Source: Nectonema munidae
Lineage: Eukaryota > Nematomorpha > Nectonematoida > Nectonematidae
Length of the DNA stretch: 64,000 nt
Direction: 5' to 3'
NCBI GenBank assembly: GCA_030549495.1
Contig: JAUIRK010000173.1
Location: 62,001 to 126,000, forward strand
Notes under the pieces: model-generated
What the model saw: the letters and a program-made list of their open reading frames with translations, nothing else
Database searches by the model: none
What the model was told of the DNA's origin: nothing
Made by a program: the position numbers and the translations under genes
In this document: positions 9,860-19,756 of the stretch, one piece after another
Position numbering within the stretch: position 1 is the stretch's first letter
Layout: every line of letters begins with the position of its first letter

Positions 9860-12800
9860 CAGAATTACCTAAAATTATATCAATGACATAATCATTTTCT
9901 CATCTATAAGAAATGTTCAATCGATACACGGCGTCTGTAGTAAGCTTTGGAACCCGCGCGCAGACATCAAGAGAACATTAGGAAATGATAAAATTACTTC
10001 TCGGCGGTTTGCAATAGGAGCGCATTGAAGCATTTAAACTAAGGTTTAGAAATAAAATTATGAAATGAAAATCAAAAGCATATCAGTTCAAAAATAATAA
10101 TGTATATATGTATATATAGACGAGATAAGAGAAGAGAGTAGTACACTTTTTCCAAAGCTACTATCGTTTATTCCAAAAATTAACAAAAGTTAACGTTTAA
10201 TAATAGTAATAATACTTCATCAAACACTCTTACACGCGAAACACATAATGCTCGAGTTTTTGTACTTATCTCACAAAATGACTAGTTATTTTTTGTAGTG
10301 ACTAAAAACACAAATTGACTGAAAAATATTTATATCTATATCTATATATATAGATGTCTAAGTACAGTTATAGATATATATATATATATATACACATATA
10401 TATATACATAAATGTATATAAGAGCAAATAAATCATTGAATTGTAAAAAAAGTAACTATTTTTTAAGCATTTTTGCTATCGGATCAATAAAAGAGAAGAG
10501 ATGAAGAACAGTATTGAAGTATTTAAAAAAAGTTAAAAATTTGAAACGCAATTGCAAACAACCACCATGATAAAGAATTTTAAAATCCAAATAAATGTCC
10601 AACACAAAGCTTTCAAATTGCATTGTGATATCATTGGGCTGACGTGAATTAAGAGGAGAAAGCAGGGCATTTGATATTTCTGTACCAGCGAAGCTGCCAT
10701 CAATCATCATTCCTTCAAAATGAGTGGATCTTGTGCTAAAAAACACCTTTACGTATCTGATGAAACGGAAATAAAGCATAGCAAAGTGAAATTCTCATTG
10801 TAAGCAGCTTTAAATAATTCATTCTGTTCATCACCACCTCAACACACCAACCAAAAATTCAATAGACATCTTATTATGATTCCACAGATTGAGTTTTGAA
10901 AAGTGTAACCTTGTTAAAATGTTCTTTATTTGTTGTGTTCAAGTTTGTCAGAGGGTTAATTGTCAAAAATTCACAAAAAACTTACAATAAAAGATTTGTT
11001 CACGCCCCTCCCCCTCCGCTCGCACATATTTGTCTGAAGCCAGGCAACAAGTTCGAGTAATTGTGGCATTAATGCTGAAAAAATGCTCAATTTATCATTT
11101 GAAAATCAATGTTGTGAGGAATGAAGTCGTTAGGAGGGGTAGACTGAACCAACTTAATTAATTGAGGAAATTTATTAAGATATTTTCTTTAATAATAATA
11201 TATTAAATTTAATGGTATTTTTACGCAGTTTTGGAATTTGCGCAAAATTGGAAAGTAGTCATTTAAATTCCTTCAATCCATAATCCATCATCAACTTGTC
11301 AACATTAAAAACATGAAGAATTTTAATACAAACAACTAACTAAAATGATAAATTGTTATTAATGAATTTATCTTCTCTCAACACTATTATAATTACATAC
11401 ATATTAGTTTAACTAGAGATGAATTTTTATAATCATTCATTTGTTTGAAAGATCTGGCAAATGAAACTTCACCATTTCCTATTGGCTACTCCATCCATAG
11501 ACGCAATCATTTTTACAAGAAGATCAACAGTTTTTTGCTCACCATTGCTAGATTCTATAGACCTTTCACATGTCATGTCCCACTGACCCTTTTAAAAATC
11601 AAAATGTCACGGTTTGAAAAAAAAATTATTTGGAAATTTCAATTTCTAAAACAATAAATAAATGAATTTTTATATAAAAAAATTCCATTATCCCTTTTTT
11701 ATGATTTCCTCATAAAAATATATATCTATGTAATTATTAAAATAATCATTTTAACTGTGTTCAAAGTATTTAATTCATCATCATTATTGAGTCCATTATT
11801 TATACATTCTTTTTTGGTGTACTTAATTCAGTTTCTTTGTAAAAATGAAAAGAAGGATATGAATTTTGTTTAAAAAATTTAATATAAAAGTTTTTTTTAA
11901 ATCTAAAAATTTTTTTATTATTTATTTTATTGCACGGTAAGAGTTTTATAATTAGTCTGGGAGTACGTCGGCACTCAAATTGTCTGTCTGACCGATGACC
12001 AAATTAATTTATAGTCAAATAAGAAGGATTTTTTTTGTATTTTTCGTATCAATAAATAAGTTACATATAATTTTTTTACCTATATTTTGTAACATTCAAG
12101 TAGTAATTCCTCAAAACTTGTTTTGAACGCAAAGGGGCCTAGAATTTTTTTGTGGGGTAGGGGCCGATGAGACCTTAATCCGGGCCTGGATATTTCCCTG
12201 TAGTGTATTCAAAGTCTAGCCATTTGGTTGCCTGAGCAAAAGGGATCATAACAGTTGAGACGAGTTAACGTTTCAAATAAAGCAGTTTTTCCATGAATGT
12301 TTCAAACTATAATATTTCATGCGAAAATTGAAGCTATCTTTTTTGACACAATACAAATAGTAGACATTTTTAAATAAATTTGAACAAAACAGAACAAAAT
12401 GCTTCTTAGAGTTGATAAGATAGAGCATATAACAAATGTGACGTGAAAATGATTTATCATCCCTTTTTGCTGTTGTGAAGTCTTCTTATGCATCATGTGC
12501 GACTTCAAATTCTATCGCGTCTAACAAACAAAAATAGGCATCAAGGCAAATAAACAGATGCAGAATTTGACAGCTAAATTTTATGAAGCAAATCTCCTTT
12601 TTCATGCCTAAATAACCGATTAACTCGCTAGCTAGATACGCAAGTGACCAAATCTTGTCATATCTATCCTGTATTCAGTGATAGAAAATATGCTCTATCT
12701 ATTTGGATTATTATTATTATTATCTGTGGAACCGTTTTTCCAGAAAAATACACTGTGAGCGCCTTTAGCCTTTTGCTTACTTGTTGGTGTACATTGATTA

Positions 12801-12943
12801 TTTCAATAAATTTCTTTCTTTCTTCTAGAAGTTATAATTACTATTGGATAAAAGATTTTCTGTTGAATACACTTTTTATATTAAAAAAATTAAATTATAA
12901 AAAAGATTAATGTAGACTTTTATGATGTCAAAGTCGTATCAAA
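9860..12943. other. No confident gene; AT microsatellites
   Basis: 10090-10135 and 10330-10425 are (TA)n/TATATA-type simple repeats. One minus-strand open frame at 10456-10779 is listed separately. The rest is AT-rich, with no recognisable coding sequence or terminal repeats. Confidence 0.4.
10456..10779 (-). CDS. Unidentified open frame, 107 codons
   Basis: The middle part (about residues 18-60) reads like ordinary protein, with STHFEGMMIDGSFAGTE and NSRQPNDITMQFESF, and uses a balanced amino-acid mix unlike its AT-rich surroundings. The C-terminal third is hydrophobic. I recognise no family, and no neighbouring exon could be tied to it. It may be a single exon, a decayed gene or a mobile-element piece. 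Confidence 0.28.
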   Translation of the reverse strand: MLYFRFIRYVKVFFSTRSTHFEGMMIDGSFAGTEISNALLSPLNSRQPNDITMQFESFVLDIYLDFKILYHGGCLQLRFKFLTFFKYFNTVLHLFSFIDPIAKMLKK

Positions 12944-12951
12944 CTCAAGAT

Positions 12952-13512
12952 GAGTGCTTCTCAAACGGTGGGCCCTTGAAGATAGCCAGGTGCGCTATGA
13001 AAGGTAGCAATGTGAACACTAAGATTCCATCTAGATCAGCGATTCTTATAGAGGGGTGCGAGACAACATAACTAACGGGGTGTGAGAGAAACGACCAAAT
13101 AATGTACAACATATGTGGTAGTAGTAGACAAACTCACTTATTTCTCTGCTTATACGGTATATATATATGCATATATTATTCAATTTATACTACTATTACT
13201 TCTGCATATGTTGTCTATTATTAATTTATTCCCTATTGTTTCTTTACTTACTCGCACATAAATTATTATTTATGCTATCATACTCTCATTGTTGCATACT
13301 TTGTGTGGACTTTCACAATTTTTGAGAGTTTAGCTTTCTAACTCTTTATTAAATTTAGAATGTGTTCTCTAAAAAATAAATGATTATTTCATGATACTTC
13401 TTTATATTTTTAAATTTTAGGATCCATTTTTCCATATCAATCTCAATGGTGCGCCCAAAGTTTCAGTTATTTCATAGATGCACCCTAGGGTAAAAAAGTT
13501 TGGGAAGAACTG
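12952..13512. mobile_element. hAT-like non-autonomous element
   Basis: The left end, GAGTGCTTCTCAAAC, and the right end, GTTTGGGAAGAACTG, are inverted relatives of the common hAT end CAGTGCTTCTCAAAC. The flanking 8-bp words CTCAAGAT and CTCTATAT agree at six of eight positions, as expected for an aged duplication. There is no transposase inside the 561 bp, so it is a non-autonomous copy. Confidence 0.65.
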
Positions 13513-13520
13513 CTCTATAT

Positions 13521-14089
13521 ATAAAATAGAGCTGCACTCGTCTAAATTTTGATCAAAAAGTTTGACTGAAACAGAAATGGTTCAAAATGCATGCAGGGAG
13601 AAGCATCACAAATAGAGACAGAGCGGGGTGGCACACGTGTGAAATCATTTAGGGCAAAATCTTTGTAATTGTAATTTACTCTAAAATTTCCTATCAAAGT
13701 TTTAATTTTTTCGTTAAATTTTTATGTCCATAAAAATGAAAATAATATATAAAAAGCTATGATGTCTGAACACCGCCTAAAATTGCGCTTCTAAAGCAGT
13801 TAAATTTTCTGGGCATGAAGTTGGAGTGGATTCTAAAGTCAAGAAGACTTAACAGCCCGATTTCTCAAATACACCATAATTCGTAAGACGCGAGAGAATC
13901 ATTAAAAAAATTAGCCTAATAAAAAATATGGCTAATTTTTTTGTTTACGAAAATTCATTAAATCGTTACAACGAAGGAAATAAATTCTAGGAATTGAGCG
14001 CGATGAAAACATATTATGTTTATATTATGTTTGCTGATTTTGCAATCAAGATAAAATTAAAAATACGAACGTGAAGCAGAAGTACTAAC
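13521..14089. other. No gene seen; intron side of the PIP5K exon
   Basis: Nothing is recognisable. If the exon at 14090-14200 is real, this is the downstream intron of that minus-strand gene. Confidence 0.35.
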
Positions 14090-14200
14090 CTTCTTATAGG
14101 TAACTTTTCCTTGTTCATCGATTCTGCGATGCCCAATCTTCTTTTCCTTCTCACACACCTTATTCATTTCACTATCTTCTCCTTCCATTACTTTGCGTTC
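14090..14200 (-). CDS. Type I phosphatidylinositol-4-phosphate 5-kinase, N-terminal exon
   Basis: Read on the minus strand, this exon encodes 37 residues ending KKIGHRRIDEQGKVTYKK. That motif is the conserved lead-in to the kinase domain of type I PIP5-kinases: the animal family carries IGHR-x(3)-(D/G)-x-(T/G)-x-TYKK, and the insect form has GHRR and VTYKK. The family phosphorylates PtdIns4P to PtdIns(4,5)P2 at the plasma membrane. The exon ends in a usable donor (AAG then GTTAGT, 14089-14084). At its start there is either an acceptor AG at 14201-14202 or an initiating ATG at 14188-14186; the frame is open across both, so the start is undecided. No further exons were found in the 14 kb to the left, so the kinase domain must lie across a long intron, probably outside the window. 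It could be a lone exon copy, but clean splice borders argue against that. Confidence 0.68.
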
Positions 14201-14305
14201 CTTTTATAACAAAAATTGAAAAAATTACAAAAATGAATTTAAGAGACGGTATCGAAGGCCTATTAAGAAAACAATATTTTTGGGAGTAAATACTTTAATT
14301 TTTGA

Positions 14306-14452
14306 AAGGCAAGGATAGCACGGGGTGTTTTCATCGGGAAGTCACAATTACGCCGCTTGTATCGAACTCTGAGGAAAGCGGGCTTGATGCGGCATCGAAC
14401 CCAAGACCTTGAGTTATCGAATCCAGCATCAAACCCACCCTACTCACGCTCC
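14306..14452 (-). repeat. tRNA-derived SINE, copy B
   Basis: Reverse-oriented copy of the SINE at 2182. It shows the B-box complement (CATCGAACCCAAGACC) and the shared second half with TTGTATCGAACT. It lies about 100 bp upstream (in gene orientation) of the PIP5K exon. Confidence 0.7.
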
Positions 14453-15650
14453 CTAAATGTGAAAGCATATGGAGTGAACGTTCTTAGTCGAAGTCAAAGG
14501 TGAGAGTTGGGGTGAAATTTATCAAGTTTTTGAAGTTGCATTCGTAATCGGATTCTTTTAAGTATTTGGAGGCGTTTGAACTGTGGAAATTTTGAGCAGT
14601 GAACCCATTTGTATACATGAAAATGACTTCAAAGATGAAATTATTGTTATGTTAAAGCCACGATCGTGAAGGATAAAATAAAGATTAAGAATTAAAACAT
14701 TGGTCTAAAGTCTCTTATGAGTAGATGTGCGCCTCTGGTTCAAGGATACTCACGCAGTAGCGTAGCGGTGTGCAGACTAATTCTCAATGAACATTTTGTA
14801 GAGAAATATAACGCTGACAACTGAAAGGGTCTGACAATGTTGAAACAAAAAAGGCAATAAAAAATTAATAGAAAAAATAAAAAACTTAAATTAGTTAGAT
14901 AGAAAATTGAGAGTATTTTCTGGGAAAAAAATCCTGTTACAAATGAATGCCTGCCTCAAAAGCGTGAAGGATTGAGATGTTCAAAATAAAAGAGTCTCTT
15001 CTCAAAAGAACACGCAGAAAGAGTGTGATACTAATATGAGCAGTTTCATAGGAAAAGTAATATCTAAATCTGATCCTTTCAGTGAGTGTACATTTTTGGA
15101 TACGATGCTTTCTGCGTCCTCAGAATATCATCAGTCATTTGCTACAATACATAAATAATTTCCGTCTACAAAGCGATCAAGCTGTACTAATATATTTAGA
15201 ATTGACTGGACTTTCAAAGTCTTTCTCCTTTCCCAATATAGATTTCTGATCTTCATTAGAATTCTTGCTCAAATCCATGAGACCGCAATTCAATGTTGAT
15301 AATAATTCATTAGCTCATTCAACACGTAATCACTTCATAAAAACATTTATGATAAATTATTTTTGCAACTACTTGACCTTCTGTACTCGAGAAAGCACCC
15401 CTTCATCCTGATGTATCGTCGATGCTAAAACTAAACAACCTGAACTCTTTGGCTTACAAACGCCTCTCCAAATCAGCGTTTGCCGCAATTGATCCAAGCA
15501 ATTATTCAGCTGGTCGTGAGAATATAATCGGTTTTTTTATAGAAACTTCTATAAGCATGGTCTGGCTAGAAGTCCTTCCGGCTCCAAGCGTCTCATCATA
15601 GAGTACCTTTGCAATACATCAGCAACAGTTAAGGAAGTCATACGTTTCTA
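14453..15650. other. No gene seen
   Basis: No supported gene. From about 15420 the base composition shifts to less AT-rich sequence. This leads into the viral fossil and may belong to its weakly preserved edge. Confidence 0.35.
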
Positions 15651-15659
15651 ACGACACTC

Positions 15660-17935
15660 TTGCTAAAGAGAAAGGGATATGTGTGCTAGTCTTTAAGGAA
15701 CGGGAGCTGAAAAGGAAAAAGGCTCGTGGTTTCTGTGAGACAACGACGAATTACGTTTGTACCAAGTCTCTACAGAAGCCAACCTTTCCAAATCAGTTCT
15801 GCCACTTTTTGACACACAAACCATGACAAAAGATTTCATTGCATCTTCAAGCTGTCTTAATTCTCAATCACCTTCCCAAGCTCCTTCCGCAGAAAATCCG
15901 GCTTTCTTCATATGATTCGACTGGAGGAATGGTGTCTGAGCATGTCTCATGAACTGACCTACCTGCTCTTAACACAACTAGATAATCTTTTTGGGCTGAC
16001 ACGTGTCAACACTCAGAGCCACATAGTGACCTTAACTAGTCCAATATTGATAATGAATCCTCATTTCCCTCCCAGAACAATTGATCCTCAGACTCTTTTG
16101 TCGTAGGCCTTGGGACAGTTTTGTTCTTCAAACTGATTCGAGGCTATACGACAGAAAGCATGGACTCTTCAGACTTCATCCTTACTGGAACTCTGCCTGT
16201 CTGACCTATCCCTAGAAGCTCAACTATTTGGTCAAGATCAGGTATCCATCCTTCCCATATGACAACCTTTCTTAAGAAACAAGACCAGGGCACAAAGAAA
16301 CAAAATCATTGATAAATTTAGTGAACACCATAGTGAAGCTCGTGAAAAGATTGTTCTGCTCTTGCAATCCTCTGAGACTTGGTATTCCACCCGATTATTT
16401 GAGTACTCGAAAGAGTTCTTTTATGGGAGATGCCAAGTTTCTCGATTTTGATATCTCGGTCTATGAACTTTTTCATACATGGGTAGGAACCATCTAGATT
16501 CTAGAATCTAGACTAACGGTCTGTCACTAAGTAGTATAGATATCAAACCACAAGTTTCATATACTTTCTCTTCAATTATGTCACTTCTAAAACTTTCCTA
16601 CTCTCTCCCTCTAGATAACCGACTCTTCTTAACTCTACTTACACTCCAAAAAAAATTGGTGATCTTACAATATCTTTGCTTTCTTCTTATTGTATCAGGG
16701 AATTCTTGATCGCTTAGCAAACTTCATCTCCTTTATCAAATACTGTGAAACGAATTATATAGAGATTTACACTTCGATCCTTCCCTTCCACGACATGAAA
16801 ATCTGTCAAGAAAAGCACTATGTTAAATTGGTGAAAGACTCCTACTGCTTAAACATAGATATAATTGATGATATTGAGTTAGTTATCGGAGAGAAGATCA
16901 AGGAAAACCTCCCCAGGATCATTAAGAATGGAGATCTACTAAGTCTCATTAGCTCTGACTATTATCAAGCAGAAAAAGACTCAATAGAAGATCTGCTAAA
17001 TTTGCATTCATTTCACCCACGCTATGCCTTGCAAACAAACTATACACTTTATCCAATGTTGCCTTTAAGGAGTCCATAATATCCAAATTCAACGCATCGT
17101 CATCAGTAAGACGTGTGCTATCTGGAGAGAATCACAACTTTACTCCTTCTGAGCTGCACATAATCATCAAGCAATATGATTTTCATTTTATTCGTAATTT
17201 GACAAAACTTTATTCAAAACCCATCTCTGCCACTTTTAAGCTCTGACATTACTATCAAAGAACCGAGTGTAGCTATCAGGCATCAAAGTACCTAAAACGA
17301 GTCACATGGAGAATTGATTTAGAAGGAGTGTCCGTCCATGCCTGCTTTCTGCGAGCAGATGAGTTTGAATATCAAAAGGGCTGAGATAATCTGATCCTCA
17401 GAAAACCTTCTTAATAGACCACGATTTTTCAAGTGATCCCTTCTTCATGAAAGGTCCTTTCCCTCCTTACCAAGAATCCAGAACAGGCGTCAAATACAAA
17501 TCTGGGCCACACTCCCTTGTTACCACCGACTCATCAATCGTTTCTATTAAAGATATCCTTGCGTTGAGGCAGTGGCTCAGCAGCCTACAACTTAGAACAT
17601 CTCCTCAAATACTTTACAATGAAAAAAGTACCGTTGAAATAGATGACACTAGCTCAGCTGTTGATAAGATACTCGGTGGTCGATAACTCATAGCCTTAAC
17701 GTTCCATTAAGGGTTAACACATGTGCTCTCTATTAAGTACCTTCTGCTATCAGTCAATAATGCTTAATGCGCTTCGAGCCATAGAAATGGTCTACGCAAG
17801 ATACCCTCCCTTCATCAAGACACTGTCTGTCTCCTTTAGTTGCCCTTCTTGTAGGGAGGAAGCTCCAGGGGAGTATTTCGACCTAGTAGCCGCATCAATC
17901 AAATGGCAGACAATATTCTTCTCTCTCTATTCATT
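15660..17935 (+). pseudogene. Endogenous viral fossil: mononegavirus (rhabdovirus-like) L polymerase
   Basis: This is an old copy of part of a negative-strand RNA virus L gene. Hallmarks appear in the order of the viral protein. A block III entry region has KERELK (about 15700). The pre-A/A region has FEAIRQKAWT (about 16140), a relative of the EGLRQKGWT of L proteins. A GDNQ-like motif-C position follows near 16230. A late block has PFPPY...SRT (about 17460). Last is a Cys-rich CPSC end region (about 17845). Base composition is richer in G+C than the flanks. About 2.3 kb of an L gene normally over 6 kb is present. It is clearly broken, with around ten interruptions, so it is a fossil of considerable age. 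No N, P, M or G genes were seen. The family placement (rhabdovirus-like rather than another mononegavirus) is inference from motif wording. Confidence 0.8.
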
Positions 17936-18150
17936 TTCCTATTGCTCAATCACTTTTCACTTTTTGGGCGTTGATTCTTACACTTTTACCATACCACAAA
18001 ATGAGACAAAATATTTAAACCTCGTAGTATTTTTTCTCAAAACAAACTCCAAAGGCTTCTTTTAGCACATTTTATTTTTACGTGCCATATTATAAAATGG
18101 TTAGGATTGCGAATGGGGTTATCACATGTCTTGGTTTTAATGTGCTTAAC

Positions 18151-18351
18151 GGTTCCTGGTCAAAAAGGCCAAAAACTAAAACGGCCAAAAACCTAAACAG
18201 CTAAAATAAAAATGGGCAAAACCAAAACAGTCAAAAATCAAAACAACCAAAATCAAAATAATAAAAGCAAAGACGAATTATTTCCAAAATCAAAATGGTC
18301 AAAATCTATTCTCTATCGGTTTTTGGCGGTTTGGGTTTTGGCCGTTCTGAC
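18151..18351. mobile_element. Foldback element 1 (arms of GGCCAAAAAC words)
   Basis: The left arm starts GGTTCCTGGTCAAAA and continues as repeated words of the form GGCCAAAAACTAAAAC with drift. The right arm is the inverted equivalent, ending GGTTTTGGCCGTTCTGAC. Flanks GTGCTTAAC (18142-18150) and TTGCTTAAT (18352-18360) agree at seven of nine positions, consistent with an old 9-bp duplication. There is no protein inside. It belongs with the elements at 19159 and 60122. Confidence 0.68.
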
Positions 18352-18360
18352 TTGCTTAAT

Positions 18361-19149
18361 TAACCACACAATCCCTAAAAACAGCTAGCTTTAGCTAGTT
18401 GTGTGAGTGATGGAACTAAAAAATCTCTCACTTAAAATTAAGTTTTAAAATTTCTATAAAAGGTAGCACTTCTTTTCGATAAACTTGCATAAAATTGAAT
18501 GAACACTGAATGCGCTAACTTAGCCTGATTTTTAAATCAAGAATAGGAATCGTACAGAGTTTTGCACTCTACCACTGATTTGGACAATTCAAATCTGTTC
18601 CTCAATTTGCAAGATAATTGATACCTTAATAGTAAGGTATTAACTTACCATCACTAATATATACATAAATACGAATACAAAGATACTACACACATGTTGT
18701 GAAATACTTGAATCTCAAAAAGTTTTGGTATCGTTCAATCACTAATTAATTAATTGTTAAATTAGTAAAAACAAAACAAATTATTTTGCATTCAAATCCA
18801 ATACTTAAAATGTTTAGCATTATGCATAAATTTACCATCAAAATTTTTCTTCGATATGAATTAGAATTATACAAAAGAAAACTATATAAAAGTAATTAAA
18901 CTTATGAAACGAATGAATAAAAAAGAATTTCAATTAGTATAAAATTTCAGCTTCAAAATGTTGAAAAGGGATTAGATCAGATCATTCATAGAGAATAAAG
19001 TCTACATTTAAATAAAGTTCACCAAGATAAAATTAATCATAAAATAAAAAATGTTCGAGTAATCTTTAAAGTTTTTTCGAAAAGAATTTTTCTTTTTTTA
19101 CACTTGAAAATTTAATATGGAAAAGCAATTGACAATAATGAAAAAGGAG
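18361..19149. other. No gene seen
   Basis: AT-rich; no supported feature. Confidence 0.45.
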
Positions 19150-19158
19150 GGTCTAAGC

Positions 19159-19747
19159 GGTGCCTGGTCAAAACGCACGAAATCCAAAACGTCCAAAATC
19201 CAAAACGTCCGAAACCGAAACGTCCGAAAACAAAAATGTCTGAAACCAAAAGTTCCGAAAATTAAATTAACAGTATCTGAACCCTAGAAAACATTTTTTT
19301 CGAGAATCAAAATTGTTGAGGAAAAAAACTGAAAAATTGAGCACAAAACTTTTTTTACTTAAAAAAATTCTATTTCTAGTTTTTTAGTTTAAAACTTTAC
19401 ACATTTTAGATTTAAATGAAAAATGCACTATAATCAAGCGTGTCTTTTTACTGGAATAGATAAAAACTCATTCCAATCTCTTAAAATCCATTCAAATCGT
19501 GTAGTTTTTTCTTAGATTTTTGATAGCAAGTCTAATTTTCAAAGTCTTGCAAATTCGACTAATTAGTATAACTTTTTCCAAAACTTTTCCCAAAATTGGG
19601 TTATATAATCTACAGAAGTGTTTGATTTTAAAATGAAAATGTTTCAGCGAAATTCATTATAATCCAAAAAAAATTGGTTTCGGACGTTTTGGTTTCAGAA
19701 TTTTTAGTTTTCGGACGTTTTGAATTCGGACATTTTGACTATGAACC
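19159..19747. mobile_element. Foldback element 2 (arms of GTCCGAAAAC words)
   Basis: The left arm (about 19159-19265) starts GGTGCCTGGTCAAAACG and repeats words such as AAAACGTCCGAAACC. The right arm (about 19675-19747) is the inverted equivalent, with CGGACGTTTTG words, and ends GACTATGAACC. Flanks GGTCTAAGC and GTTTGAAGC agree at six of nine positions. The roughly 400-bp core is AT-rich and non-coding. Its start is shared with the element at 18151. Confidence 0.72.
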
Positions 19748-19756
19748 GTTTGAAGC

